Shown here in pieces: positions 51,173 through 60,282 of a stretch of DNA of 64,000 nt. How positions within the stretch are numbered: the stretch's first letter is position 1; each line of letters opens with the position of its first letter. The stretch is from positions 1-64,000 of the forward strand of contig CAZECM010000004.1 of assembly GCA_964510785.1 (NCBI GenBank), in the 5' to 3' direction. The DNA comes from JAAYZM01 sp964510785. Its GTDB lineage: Bacteria; Actinomycetota; Actinomycetes; Actinomycetales; Cellulomonadaceae. The notes under the pieces are model-generated. The model was not told the origin of the DNA and searched no databases. It saw only the letters and a list, made by a program, of their open reading frames with translations. Position numbers and translations under genes: made by a program.

Positions 51173-51915
51173 CGTGCGCCCCCGTCCCGGTGTGCACCGA
51201 CCGCGTCCTGCGGCGACGCCGGTCCCCCCTGCGGACCGGCGTCGTTGGGAGTGGGAGTCCCGCCGTGGGTCGCCGTCGTCCCGGAGGTCGCCGTCGTCCG
51301 CGGTTCCTTCGTGTCCGACGACGGCGCGCTGCCCGACGACGACGCAGCCCGGGCGATGCGCGCCTCGACGTGATCGAGCCACCGGACCTCCGCCTCGGTC
51401 GTGAACACGAGGTTGTCGAGCACGAGGGCCCACGTGAGATCCGCGCCCTGATCGGCCGCGAGCTTCGTGTAGTCGCGAAGGGCGCGCATCGTCTCGGTGC
51501 GCTGGGACTGGATGATCGCGCGCACGTCCACGCCGGGTGCGGTCACGGCGAGCGCGATCTTGATGGCGAGCTCGTCGCGGCTCGGGGTACCGCGCACCAC
51601 CGGCGTGGTCCACCACGAGTCGACCGCCGCGCGGCCGGAGTCGGTGAGCCGGTAGCGCTCGACGTGCTGGGGTGCGCCCTGGCCCGAGAGGGCGCCGTCG
51701 TCGTCTGCCTTGCTGTCGTTGGCGGTGCCGGTGTCGCCATCGGCGGGGAGCGGTTCGACGAGGCCGTCGCGCACGAGTCGCTGCACCGTGGTGTAGGCCT
51801 GGCCGATGTTGAGGGGCCACGTGCCGCCCGTGCGCGCCTCGAAGCGCTGGCGCAGGTGGTAGCAGTGCATCGGCTCTTCGGCGAGCAGGGCGAGCATGCC
51901 TTGGCGAACGGTCAC
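51169..51915 (-). CDS. PadR-family regulator of the FtsX/ATPase operon
   Basis: A 248-residue regulator. The winged helix covers residues 1-85 (GMLALLAEEPMHCYHLRQRFEARTG, then IGQAYTTVQRLVRDGLVEPL) with an acidic insertion (DGDTGTANDSKADDDGALSG) before HVERYRLTDSGRAAV. A Vir_act_alpha_C-like helical domain and a disordered Ser/Thr/Pro tail follow. It is the first gene of the exporter operon. TTACCGGGTAA lies 20 bp upstream, supporting autorepression. Confidence 0.87.
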   Translation of the reverse strand: MTVRQGMLALLAEEPMHCYHLRQRFEARTGGTWPLNIGQAYTTVQRLVRDGLVEPLPADGDTGTANDSKADDDGALSGQGAPQHVERYRLTDSGRAAVDSWWTTPVVRGTPSRDELAIKIALAVTAPGVDVRAIIQSQRTETMRALRDYTKLAADQGADLTWALVLDNLVFTTEAEVRWLDHVEARIARAASSSGSAPSSDTKEPRTTATSGTTATHGGTPTPNDAGPQGGPASPQDAVGAHRDGGAR

Positions 51916-51934
51916 GGGCGCTTCCCATCGATGG

Positions 51935-51945
51935 TTACCGGGTAA
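51935..51945. promoter_or_regulatory. Candidate PadR operator
   Basis: TTACCGGGTAA, a perfect palindrome around a central base, 20 bp before the PadR start. A further TTACC follows at 51960, so the region carries two half-similar sites. Confidence 0.5.
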
Positions 51946-52112
51946 GGTGGGACCATGCTTACCGAGAAACCATGGGCTGTCAACGCGGCGCGCCCGCCGC
52001 GCGGCTCCACCCGCGGGACTACCTCGGTCCCCTTCGCGGCGGACTCGGCAGCACCGGGAAATCGTGCCGTGCGGCGATGTGCCGGGATGGGTGCGCGGCG
52101 CAAGGTGGAGCC

Positions 52113-52277
52113 ATGACCACGCACAGCGATCCCCATGAAGCACAGCACCCGCTGCTCGTGCGCGACCTCGTGGTCGGCGCCGTCACGTTGGCCATGGTCG
52201 GTGGGTTGCTGTTCGGTCTCGCGCTCGTCGTCAAGGCGGCGGTGGAGATCCTCGGCATGGTCGCGGTCGCCGGGTAG
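52113..52277 (+). CDS. Small single-span membrane protein
   Basis: A 54-residue protein with a strong AAGGTGGAG Shine-Dalgarno. One long hydrophobic stretch (about residues 20-52, VVGAVTLAMVGGLLFGLALVV) could make one or two helices. Its TAG shares one base with the GTG of the VanY-like gene (TAGTG), so the two are coupled. I do not recognise a family. Confidence 0.65.
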   Translation: MTTHSDPHEAQHPLLVRDLVVGAVTLAMVGGLLFGLALVVKAAVEILGMVAVAG

Positions 52278-52771
52278 TGGCGCGCCGATCCAACGGCTGG
52301 CCGTGGGGAGTCCTCGGTGCCGTCCTGCTCGCCTTCGCGACGCTCCAGCTCACCGGGCTCGCGCCGTGGGCGCAGGCCGACCAAGGTGCGACGGCCCTCG
52401 ACGCCAAGCTCGAGCGCTCGATGGGACGGGCGATCGCGGCCGCGGCCGAGGACGACGTCGAGCTGACGATCACCTCGGGACTGCGCTCCGTGGACGAGCA
52501 GCGGGTGCTGTGGGACGAGGCGCTCGACCAGTACGGCAGCGAGCAGGAGGCCGCCCGCTGGGTGCTGCCCCCGGAGCTGTCCGCGCACGTGCAGGGGCTC
52601 GCCGTCGACGTCGGGCCCGCCACCGGCGCCGCGTGGCTCGCCGAGCACGGCGCGCGCTGGGGACTGTGCCAGATCTTCGCGAACGAGCCGTGGCACTTCG
52701 AGCGCGCCACCAAGAACAAGGGCACGTGCCCCGAGCTCCTCCCCGACGCCTCGGTGCTGCTCGACCGCTAG
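52277..52771 (+). CDS. VanY-like D,D-carboxypeptidase (peptidase M15B)
   Basis: A 164-residue extracellular zinc peptidase with an N-terminal membrane anchor (residues 9-30). Ligands are His104 and Asp111 in HVQGLAVDVG and His140 in EPWHFE; the SGLRSVDEQ motif that binds the substrate carboxylate is at residues 67-75. It trims the terminal D-Ala of peptidoglycan stems. Shorter than classic VanY but all active-site residues are present. No vancomycin-resistance genes surround it, so a housekeeping wall role is likelier. Confidence 0.9.
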   Translation: MARRSNGWPWGVLGAVLLAFATLQLTGLAPWAQADQGATALDAKLERSMGRAIAAAAEDDVELTITSGLRSVDEQRVLWDEALDQYGSEQEAARWVLPPELSAHVQGLAVDVGPATGAAWLAEHGARWGLCQIFANEPWHFERATKNKGTCPELLPDASVLLDR

Positions 52772-52782
52772 CGTGGTCGTCC

Positions 52783-54009
52783 GTGAGCCGGGAACCGCTA
52801 CAGCTGCCGGGCTTTCGGAGCTTCTGGACGGCCAGCACGGTGGGGTTCACGGGACTCGCCGTCACGACCGTGGCCGTCGACGTGCTCGTGATCGACGTCC
52901 TGGCGGCCACCGAGGCGCAGGTTGGCCTGGTGAGGGCGACCCAGTTCCTGCCGTACCTCCTCATCGGCCTCGTGGCGGGTGCGTACGTGGACCGGTGGCG
53001 TCGTCGGCCGACGCTCGTCGCCTTCAACCTCGCGCAGGCCGTCCTGCTGCTCGCGGTGCCCGTGCTCTTCGTGGTCGACGCGCTCACCCTCGTGACGACC
53101 GCGATCATCCTCTTCGCGGTCGGTTGCTGCGCCGTCTTCATCGCGGCCGCGGAGCAGTCCTACCTCCCGGACCTCGTGCCTCGTGGCTCCCTCGTCCTGG
53201 CCAACGCACGCCTCGGGCAGTCGATGACGGTGGCGCAGTCCGCAGGCCCCGCGCTGGGTGGGCTGCTCGTCACCGCGCTGAGCGCCCCCGCAGCGCTGCT
53301 TGCCACGAGCGTCAGCCGGCTCGTCTCGGCCCTGCTCATCGCGCGCATCCGCAGCCCCGAGCCCGCGCCCAGCCCGGAGCGCGTCCCCATGCACCGTGGG
53401 ATCGCCGAGGGTCTTGCCTTCGCCTACCGTCACCGCACGCTCGCACCGCTCGCGGCGTCGACCCACGTGTGGTTCCTGGCCAACAGCATCGCCGTCACGG
53501 TGCTCGGGCTCTTCGTGCTCCGCGACCTCGCGCTGTCTCCCGCCGCGTACGGCGTCGTGCTCGCGGCGGCCGGTGTGGGTGGCCTGCTGGGGGCGCTCTG
53601 CGCGACGCGGGCGGCGGCACGGTTCGGCGAGGGGAACGTCATCATCGCCAGTCGTGGCGTGTGCGCGCTCACGTGGGTCGCGACGGCGCTGACGCCGGGC
53701 GCGGGAGCCCCGTGGCTCCTCGTCGCCTACCTGGGTACGGTCCAGCTGCTCTACGGCTTCTCGATGGGGGTCGAGGACCCGAGCGAGATGGCGTACCGGC
53801 AGGTCGTCACGCCTCGATCGATGCTCGGCCGGGTGAACGCGACCCTGCGCTCGGCGAACCGGTCGGTGGCCGTCGTGGGCGCCGTCGTGGGCGGCATCCT
53901 GGCGGGCGCGATCGGGTTCCGGCTCACGTTCGTCGTCGTCGCCGTGGTGTTCGCCGTCTCCGTCACGATCGCTGCGCTCTCCCCGGTGCGCGGCGCCCGG
54001 AGCGGTTGA
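52783..54009 (+). CDS. MFS transporter (enterobactin-exporter/MFS_3 type)
   Basis: A 408-residue, 12-helix major facilitator. The loop after the second helix reads GAYVDRWRRRPTLV, the MFS motif A variant of this branch, and EQSYLPDLVPRGSLVLANARLGQSMTVAQSAGPALGG is characteristic of MFS_3 exporters. GTG 52783 begins just after the VanY-like stop. The substrate is unknown. Confidence 0.9.
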   Translation: MSREPLQLPGFRSFWTASTVGFTGLAVTTVAVDVLVIDVLAATEAQVGLVRATQFLPYLLIGLVAGAYVDRWRRRPTLVAFNLAQAVLLLAVPVLFVVDALTLVTTAIILFAVGCCAVFIAAAEQSYLPDLVPRGSLVLANARLGQSMTVAQSAGPALGGLLVTALSAPAALLATSVSRLVSALLIARIRSPEPAPSPERVPMHRGIAEGLAFAYRHRTLAPLAASTHVWFLANSIAVTVLGLFVLRDLALSPAAYGVVLAAAGVGGLLGALCATRAAARFGEGNVIIASRGVCALTWVATALTPGAGAPWLLVAYLGTVQLLYGFSMGVEDPSEMAYRQVVTPRSMLGRVNATLRSANRSVAVVGAVVGGILAGAIGFRLTFVVVAVVFAVSVTIAALSPVRGARSG

Positions 54010-54030
54010 GTCCCCGCGTACAGTGCCGAC

Positions 54031-55044
54031 ATGTCCAGCACTTCCGCGCCGACGCCGACGACGGCCACCAGCGACCCGACCACCCCGAGCAAGGAGATCA
54101 CCGTCGCGGTGATGCTCCCCCGGGACCTGCCCCGCGCGGACGTGCTCCCGTTCGCGCGCCGGGCCGACGCGCTGGGCTTCGATGCGCTGTGGGTCGTCGA
54201 GGACCTCGGCTTCCGTGGCGGGATCGCGCAAGCGGCGGCCGCGCTCGCCGTGACCGAGCGGATCCGGGTCGGCATCGGCATCCTCCCCGTGGCGGCGCGC
54301 AACGTCGCGTTCACGGCGATGGAGCTCGCGAGCCTCGCCGAGCTGTTCCCGGGCCGGCTCGACGTCGGGCTCGGCCACGGCATGCCGGGCTGGATGCGGC
54401 AGGCCGGTGCGTGGCCCACGAGCCCGCTGACCCTGCTGCGCGAGTACACGACGGCGCTCCGTGAGCTGCTGCGCGGCGAGACCGTGACCGTCGACGGGCG
54501 CTACGTGAAGCTCGACGGGGTGCGCCTCGAGTCGCCGCCCGCCGTCGTCCCGCCCCTGTACGCCGGGGTGCGCGGGCCGAGGTCGCTCGCGCTCGCGGGC
54601 GAGGTCGCGGACGGCACCGTGCTCGCCGAGCCCGTCACCCCCGAGTACCTGCGCGCCGCCCTCGCGCTCGTCGGTGCCGGACCGGACCACCGGGTCGTGA
54701 CCTACAACGTCGCGTGCCTCGACGACGACGCCGCCGCGGCGCGCCGGACCGTGCGGCCTGCCCTCGAGTGGATCGGCGAACCCGACTGGGACGTGCACAT
54801 CGACCCGTTGCCGTTCGCCGACGAGTTCCGGGCGCTGCGGGCGGGCAGCTCGAACCGCACGGAGTTCGCGCAGCGCCTGCCGGACGCGTGGGTCGACCGT
54901 CTCGCGATCGCGGGGACGCCCGACGCCGCACGCGCCCAGCTCGAGGCGCAGCGGGACGCCGGAGCCACGACCGCGGTGCTCATCCCCGCCGGGCCCGACC
55001 CGCTCGCTGCCCTAGAAGCACTAGGACGCATAGTCCGCCCCTAA
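54031..55044 (+). CDS. LLM-class (luciferase-like) oxidoreductase
   Basis: A 337-residue TIM-barrel oxidoreductase that uses F420 or FMN. Features include FDALWVVEDLGFRGG, GIGILPVAARNVAFTAMELASLAELFPGRLDVGLGHG and the late YAGVRGPRSLALAGEVADGTVL, typical of the F420-dependent (Mer-like) branch. The Ser/Thr-rich first 25 residues are probably disordered. The gene follows the MFS exporter by 21 bp. Confidence 0.88.
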   Translation: MSSTSAPTPTTATSDPTTPSKEITVAVMLPRDLPRADVLPFARRADALGFDALWVVEDLGFRGGIAQAAAALAVTERIRVGIGILPVAARNVAFTAMELASLAELFPGRLDVGLGHGMPGWMRQAGAWPTSPLTLLREYTTALRELLRGETVTVDGRYVKLDGVRLESPPAVVPPLYAGVRGPRSLALAGEVADGTVLAEPVTPEYLRAALALVGAGPDHRVVTYNVACLDDDAAAARRTVRPALEWIGEPDWDVHIDPLPFADEFRALRAGSSNRTEFAQRLPDAWVDRLAIAGTPDAARAQLEAQRDAGATTAVLIPAGPDPLAALEALGRIVRP

Positions 55045-55082
55045 CGGCGCCCCGCCGTCCCCCCTGAGCCCCCACCCCCACC

Positions 55083-55156
55083 CGCTGAGATCGGCAGTTT
55101 GGCCCGAGATGGGGCCGCCAGAGTGCCTATCTCGGTCCAGACTGCCGATCTCAGCG
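55083..55156. terminator. Nested inverted repeat between converging genes
   Basis: Outer arms CGCTGAGATCGGCAGT (55083-55098) and ACTGCCGATCTCAGCG (55141-55156) are a perfect 16-bp match; inner arms CCGAGAT and ATCTCGG (55104 and 55129) add a second stem. It works as a bidirectional terminator between LLM and the next minus-strand gene. Confidence 0.75.
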
Positions 55157-55164
55157 AGTCGAGT

Positions 55165-56028
55165 TCAGCGGGGGTGGGAGGGGGTGAGGTCGAGGAGGTC
55201 GCGCCAGGGGCGGTAGTGCTGCACGGCGAAGCCCCGGTAGCCCCGTGAGCCGCGCAGCGTCGCCCGTACGGTCGCGGCTTCGCGTTCCAGTGCCGCGTCG
55301 TCGTCGAACCGCGGGACGCCGTCGTCGGGCACACCGGCCGCGACCCCGATCGAGAACCCGGCCCGGCGCGCGTCGCACAGCAGCGCGGCGGGCGCGATCC
55401 GCTCGAGGATCCCGGTGGGTCCCTCGGTACGGACCGAGTCGACGAGCACGGTGATGCGCGCGACCCGGTCGAGGACGGCGTCGAGCAGGGGTACCCCGCC
55501 GTCGTCGGCCGTCGGCGCGAACCACCACGGGACGTCGACGTCGAGCGGCAACCCCCGCGCGGCCTCGCGTGCCGTGTCGAGCGCCGCGAGGTAGCCGGAC
55601 CAGATGCGACCGCGCTCGGTGTCCCACGCGGGGTGGCCCCACGGCGTCAGGTCGAGGTGGACGCGGTGGAAGGGGGCGGCGGCCAGGGCATCGCTGGCCC
55701 AGGCCCCGGCGAGCTCCGGGGTGTCGAACCAGCTCGGGTCGCCGCCGAGCGCCGCGACGTACGTGCGCCGCGAGCGCAGCAGCCGGCACGTGCGGGCCGT
55801 CCACTCCCCGACGGGGCCAGGGCCGCCGCCCGCGACGGTGAGGTAGACCTCGGTCACCCGGCGCGCGCGCACGAACTCGACCAGCTCGGCGGGCGCTGCG
55901 GGCGCGTACCCGGTGCCGAGCGCGTCCACCGTGGGGTCGACGTCGTTGTCCCGCACCCACATCGAGCGCACGGGGGACGTCGTGTAGGGGAGTGGCGGCA
56001 GCGGTGGTGCGGAGTCGGGCACGCGCAC
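55165..56028 (-). CDS. Hypothetical protein
   Basis: A 287-residue soluble protein, not recognised. The alternation of hydrophobic strands and helices (RRVTEVYLTVAGGG, PFHRVHLDLTPWGHP, LDVDVPWWFAPTADDGG, ARITVLVDSVRTEG, AALLCDARRAGFSIGVAAG) suggests a TIM-like barrel. Tryptophan- and Asp-rich strand ends could form a sugar- or phosphate-binding site. It is divergent from the second LLM gene (80 bp between starts). Starts with GTG. Confidence 0.65.
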   Translation of the reverse strand: MRVPDSAPPLPPLPYTTSPVRSMWVRDNDVDPTVDALGTGYAPAAPAELVEFVRARRVTEVYLTVAGGGPGPVGEWTARTCRLLRSRRTYVAALGGDPSWFDTPELAGAWASDALAAAPFHRVHLDLTPWGHPAWDTERGRIWSGYLAALDTAREAARGLPLDVDVPWWFAPTADDGGVPLLDAVLDRVARITVLVDSVRTEGPTGILERIAPAALLCDARRAGFSIGVAAGVPDDGVPRFDDDAALEREAATVRATLRGSRGYRGFAVQHYRPWRDLLDLTPSHPR

Positions 56029-56108
56029 AGCCTCTCACCGGCCGCGGGTGCCCGGTCCAGGTGTCCGCCGTCGTCGGCCCGTCCCGATCGGATGAGACGA
56101 TCGTTTGC

Positions 56109-57056
56109 ATGGACCTTCGTATCTTCACCGAACCCCAGCAGGGCGCCTCGTACGCGGACCAGCTCGCCGTGGCCAAGGCGACCGAGGAGCTCGGGTTCGA
56201 CGCCTTCTTCCGCTCCGACCACTTCCTCGCGATGGGCGACCGTGACGGCCTGCCCGGCCCCACCGACTCGTGGGTCACGCTCGGTGCGCTCGCGCGCGAG
56301 ACGAGCCGCATCCGCCTCGGCACCCTCGTCACGTCGATGACGTTCCGGCACCCCGGGATGCTCGCGGTGCAGGTCGCGCAGGTGGACGACATGTCCGGCG
56401 GGCGCGTCGAGCTGGGTCTGGGCGCCGGCTGGTTCGCCGAGGAGCACGCGGCCTACGGGGTGCCGTTCCCAGAGCGCCGCTTCGGCCCGCTCACCGAGCA
56501 GCTCGAGGTCCTCACGGGCCTGTGGGGCACGCCCCTCGGCGAGACGTTCGACTACGACGGCGAGCACTACCGGCTCAAGGACTCCCCGGCGTTGCCCAAG
56601 CCGGCGCAGCATGACCCCGTGCACCCCGAGCGGGCGGGTGTGCCGATCGTCGTGGGTGGCCGCGGGCCGAAGCGCACCCCCGCGCTCGCCGCCCGGTTCG
56701 CCGCCGAGTACAACGCGAGCTTCCCGGAGAAGTCCGCGATCCCGGGGCTGTTCGCCACCGTGCGCGAGGCGTGCGTCGCCGTCGGGCGGGACCCGTCGTC
56801 GCTCACGTACTCGGTGGCCCTCGTGCTGTGCGCCGGGACGACCGAGGCCGAGTTCGCGCGCCGGGCGGCGGCGATCGGGCGCGAGCCGGGGGAGGTGCGC
56901 GAGCACGGCGTCGCTGGCACCCCGGCCGAGCTCGTGGACACGATCGAGACGCTGCGCGAGCAGGGTGTCCAGCGGCTCTACCTGCAGGTCCTGGACCTCG
57001 CGGACCTCGACCACCTCGACCTCGTCGCGCGCGAGGTAGTACCCCAGCTCAGCTGA
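56109..57056 (+). CDS. F420-dependent LLM-class oxidoreductase
   Basis: A 315-residue luciferase-like TIM barrel. FDAFFRSDHFLAMGD, IRLGTLVTSMTFRHPGMLAVQVAQVDDMSGGRVELGLGAGW and VPIVVGGRGPKRTPALAARFAAEYN are typical of the TIGR03560-like F420-dependent subgroup. The substrate is unknown. ATG 56109 begins the first beta strand (LRIFTEPQQ). It is not a close duplicate of the LLM gene at 54.0 kb. Confidence 0.9.
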   Translation: MDLRIFTEPQQGASYADQLAVAKATEELGFDAFFRSDHFLAMGDRDGLPGPTDSWVTLGALARETSRIRLGTLVTSMTFRHPGMLAVQVAQVDDMSGGRVELGLGAGWFAEEHAAYGVPFPERRFGPLTEQLEVLTGLWGTPLGETFDYDGEHYRLKDSPALPKPAQHDPVHPERAGVPIVVGGRGPKRTPALAARFAAEYNASFPEKSAIPGLFATVREACVAVGRDPSSLTYSVALVLCAGTTEAEFARRAAAIGREPGEVREHGVAGTPAELVDTIETLREQGVQRLYLQVLDLADLDHLDLVAREVVPQLS

Positions 57057-57090
57057 GCGGCCCCCCGGCGGTCCCGGCGGTCCTTGCGAG

Positions 57091-57135
57091 ACGCTGAACG
57101 ATTGCGTGCGTGTGGCGCACGCAATCGATCAGCGT
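57091..57135. terminator. 20-bp inverted repeat overlapping a stop codon
   Basis: Arms ACGCTGAACGATTGCGTGCG and CGCACGCAATCGATCAGCGT pair with one mismatch around a 5-base loop. The stop codon of the GT87-like gene (57129-57131) lies inside the right arm. Confidence 0.8.
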
Positions 57136-58469
57136 GACGCTTGGTCGGCTCGGTAGGGCGAGCGGGCCGGCCCGACGGGCCGGTGGGGCGGGGCGGCGAG
57201 GCGGGCGACCGTGCCGGCGAAGAGCCCGAGCACGAGCACGTTGCGGGCGACGAGTACCCAGCCCACCAGCGCATCACCGCCCACGAGCTCGAAGTAGCCG
57301 ATCGGGATCACGAGGTGCGTCAGAGCGGCGATCACGAGCCCCCACACGGCCACGACCGGCCAGGAGAACCAGGTCAGCCACCGTGGTGCAGCGGGGTCCG
57401 TGGCGCGGCCGTCGTCCTCGACATCCTCGGCCTTCCCGCGTACGGAACCCAACGCCCACCCCGCGAGCCCCACGGCGATGGGCGCGGCGATCCACGTCAG
57501 GAACTGCGGCGAGCCCACCTTGTTCGTGACGATGAGCGCGAGCGTCAGGGCGAGGCCGGACCAGGCGAGCAGCTCGGCATCGGCCAGCCGCCCGCGCGCG
57601 CGCCACGTGAGCCAGCACAGCGCACCCACCGCGAGGGGCAGGAGCCAGCCGAGCAGATCGGCAGCGAGCGCGGTGCCGGGCCCGTGGATCTCCCACGTGA
57701 TGAGCTCGTCGTTGTAGACCGCCTCGGCGTCGCCGCCCGTGATCCACCGGATCACCCACCACGACGCCGCCACGGACTCGAGCTGCAGCCCGCGCCCCTC
57801 CTGGGCGGACGCGAAGCTCGCCACGTTGCGCAGGCCACCGCCCGCAACGACAAGGCCGACGACGACGGCGCACACCGCCGCCGCTGGCACCACGACCTCT
57901 CGCCACGGGCGCTTGGCGATCGCGAAGAGCGAGAAGACCAAGGCCCCGGGCGCGACCTTGATCCAGGCACCCACGGTCAGCAGCACAGCGGCCGCGCGAG
58001 GTCGGCTCGCGGCGAGCAGCAGCGCCACGATCGCGATGGGGACCACGATCGCGTCGATGCGGCCGAAGGCCACGGGACCCAGCAGCGCGAGGAACGCGAT
58101 CCACCAGACCGCGCCGAGCCACGCGCGCCGCACGAGCGCCACCGTGGCCACCGCGTTGAGCGCGGTGACGAGTGCGAGCCACGCCGCCATGTACGGCCCC
58201 CACTCGACCGTGGAGACGAACCCGGGCAGCGTCACGGGCACGATCGCGAGCGCGGGGTAGACCCACGGAAAGTCGAGCACGGGCCAGACGCCGTTCTCGA
58301 GACCGTCCCACGCCCAGTACTGGTAGAGCCCGACGTCGCCGAAGCCCACGCCGGGGTCCACGATCCCGTCCCGCCAGTAGAAGGCGTGGACGAGCAGGAA
58401 CGCCGCACAGACGACCGCCCGGGACCACAGGGTCCCGGGCGGTGCGTCTGGTGTGGCGCGAGGGGGCAC
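57129..58469 (-). CDS. GT87-like polytopic membrane glycosyltransferase
   Basis: A 446-residue protein with about ten membrane helices. An early extracellular loop carries DPGVGFGDVGLYQYWAWDGLENG, and KVAPGALVFSLFAIAKRPWRE and NKVGSPQFLTWIAAPI match the general layout of GT87 (DUF2029) polyprenyl-phosphomannose-dependent mannosyltransferases of actinobacteria. The exact donor and acceptor are not known. GTG 58469 shares one base with the stop of the upstream DUF4190 gene. Confidence 0.65.
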   Translation of the reverse strand: MPPRATPDAPPGTLWSRAVVCAAFLLVHAFYWRDGIVDPGVGFGDVGLYQYWAWDGLENGVWPVLDFPWVYPALAIVPVTLPGFVSTVEWGPYMAAWLALVTALNAVATVALVRRAWLGAVWWIAFLALLGPVAFGRIDAIVVPIAIVALLLAASRPRAAAVLLTVGAWIKVAPGALVFSLFAIAKRPWREVVVPAAAVCAVVVGLVVAGGGLRNVASFASAQEGRGLQLESVAASWWVIRWITGGDAEAVYNDELITWEIHGPGTALAADLLGWLLPLAVGALCWLTWRARGRLADAELLAWSGLALTLALIVTNKVGSPQFLTWIAAPIAVGLAGWALGSVRGKAEDVEDDGRATDPAAPRWLTWFSWPVVAVWGLVIAALTHLVIPIGYFELVGGDALVGWVLVARNVLVLGLFAGTVARLAAPPHRPVGPARSPYRADQASR

Positions 58470-58876
58470 TAGCTGGAGCTGGCCGTGGCCGCGAACACCA
58501 GGAAGAACAGGATGAGGGCGATCGTGCCGAGCACCCACAGGCCGAGGCCGACCCAGCCGAGGATCTTGCCGACCTTCGCGAGCTGGGCGCCGTCCTCCCC
58601 GGTGTTGCGGATCTGCTTGTCGGCCATCGGCCCGGTGATCACCGCGACGATGGAGCCGACGAACGGCAGGAAGGTCAGGCCGCCGATACCGGCGATGAGC
58701 GTGATGATCGCCATCGTGTTGGTGACCTTGCCGGCGGCACCGGGCGCGGCGGGCGGCGGGGCGGCCGCATAGCTCGGGCTGGGCGGCGGCGCGGCGGCCG
58801 GGGGCGGCGGCGCAGCTTCAAAACCAGACGGTGCGGGCGAGGGGACCTGCCCGGGGTCGTTCGTGTTCTCACTCAT
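58469..58876 (-). CDS. DUF4190-type membrane protein
   Basis: A 135-residue protein. A Pro/Ala-rich disordered N-terminus (residues 8-60) precedes two helices, NTMAIITLIAGIGGLTFLPFVGSIVAVITG and ILGWVGLGLWVLGTIALILFFLV, with a short polar loop containing ADKQIRNTGEDGAQLAKVGKI, the DUF4190 layout. Function unknown. Coupled to the GT87-like gene by a 1-bp overlap. Confidence 0.8.
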   Translation of the reverse strand: MSENTNDPGQVPSPAPSGFEAAPPPPAAAPPPSPSYAAAPPPAAPGAAGKVTNTMAIITLIAGIGGLTFLPFVGSIVAVITGPMADKQIRNTGEDGAQLAKVGKILGWVGLGLWVLGTIALILFFLVFAATASSS

Positions 58877-58958
58877 GCGCTTCTCCGCATCACGATTCGG
58901 TCGGTTGCCCTTGAAGCATGGCACAGATGGCTCTGACCTGGCAGGGGGCGCGGCACGC

Positions 58959-60137
58959 CTACGACGACGTCGACCCGCCAGGCCGCCGTCGGCCCCAGAG
59001 GCGAAGCCCGAGGCGCTCCCTGCCCGGGTCGCGGAACAGCTCGGAGTCCACGAGCTCGTGCCGGTTGACGTACGTCGTCGCGACCGCCAGCACCGTGGCC
59101 GCGACGGGGAGCGCGAGGAACGCGCCGAGCCACCCGAACACCGCGCCGAACGCGAGCACGACCACGAGGGAGACGGCGGGGTTCATCTCGAGGGTGCGCG
59201 CCGAGACCTTCGGAGCGATCGCGAAGTTCTCCACCTGCTGATACGCGACCACGAACACGGCGACCCCGAGGGCGTGCCACGGCGACTGGGTCGACAGCGC
59301 GATGATCGCGGGAAGCCCGCCGCCGAGGTAGACCCCGATGGTCGGCACGAACTGCGACACGATCCCCGTGAAGAGCCCGAGCGGCAGGGCGTACGGCGTG
59401 CCGAGGATCGACAGGAACACGACCGTGACCACGGTGGCGATCGCGGCGAGGATGATGCGCGTCGTGATGAAGTCCGAGACCCGGGCCTGAGCGACCTCCC
59501 AGATGCGCAGCACCTCCTCCTGGCGCCTCGGTGCGAGCCAGCGACAGATCGACGCCCGGAACCGCGGGCCTGCCGCGCACAGGTAGTAGGTGACGATCAC
59601 GACGGTGGTCACGGCGAACACGCCGCTGACGATCGACGAGCCCACCCCTAGCGCCCGGCCGGCGAGCTCCTCGCCCCAGCGCTGGACGGCGGTGAGCAGC
59701 ACCTCGTCGGCGTCGGGCACGGTGATCGCGAAGCGCTCGAGCAGCAGCTCCTGGGCGCGGGTGTAGAGCGCCGGAACCGAGCGGCCCAGCTGGATCACCT
59801 GGGTCACGAAGAGCTGCCCGCTCAGCGCGAGGAGCCCCGCAGCGGCGAGCGCCGTGCCGACCATCGTGATCGCGGTGGCCACGCCTCGGCGCACCCCGCG
59901 GCGCACGAGCCACAGCACGGACGGCTCGAACGCGAGGGCGAGGAAGAACGCGACCACGAGGTTCGCGACGAGTCCGAGCAGCGCCCCGCCGGCGTACCAG
60001 GCGAACATCCCGAGGAAGACGGCGACCACCGCCATGCCGAGCGCGCGGGCCCACCAGCGGGGCGGACGTGGGGACTCGTGGGGGGACTCGTGCGGGTGCC
60101 CGGTGTCGGGCGTTGGGCTGGTCACGGGGCCGGTCAT
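58959..60137 (-). CDS. AI-2E family transporter
   Basis: A 392-residue membrane protein with about eight helices. The first helices (LGMAVVAVFLGMFAWYAGGALLGLV) and the C-terminal YQQVENFAIAPKVSARTLEMNPAVSLVVVLAFGAVFG followed by LGAFLALPVAA are diagnostic of the TqsA/PerM group. Members export AI-2 or act as Na+-driven antiporters; the substrate here is open. The His/Glu/Ser/Pro-rich N-terminus is cytosolic. Divergent from the NCS2 permease. Confidence 0.9.
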   Translation of the reverse strand: MTGPVTSPTPDTGHPHESPHESPRPPRWWARALGMAVVAVFLGMFAWYAGGALLGLVANLVVAFFLALAFEPSVLWLVRRGVRRGVATAITMVGTALAAAGLLALSGQLFVTQVIQLGRSVPALYTRAQELLLERFAITVPDADEVLLTAVQRWGEELAGRALGVGSSIVSGVFAVTTVVIVTYYLCAAGPRFRASICRWLAPRRQEEVLRIWEVAQARVSDFITTRIILAAIATVVTVVFLSILGTPYALPLGLFTGIVSQFVPTIGVYLGGGLPAIIALSTQSPWHALGVAVFVVAYQQVENFAIAPKVSARTLEMNPAVSLVVVLAFGAVFGWLGAFLALPVAATVLAVATTYVNRHELVDSELFRDPGRERLGLRLWGRRRPGGSTSS

Positions 60138-60282
60138 TCCGCGAATCTAGCCACGCCCGTCCGCTACACCCTCGGCGGCGCGCACGAAAGGGCCGAACCG
60201 ACCCGCGCGGCACCGTCGTCGTCGCTAGTGTTCGACCGGGCCCGCGCGGCGCGGGTCGCGAAAACGTGTGCGAAGGAGCCTC

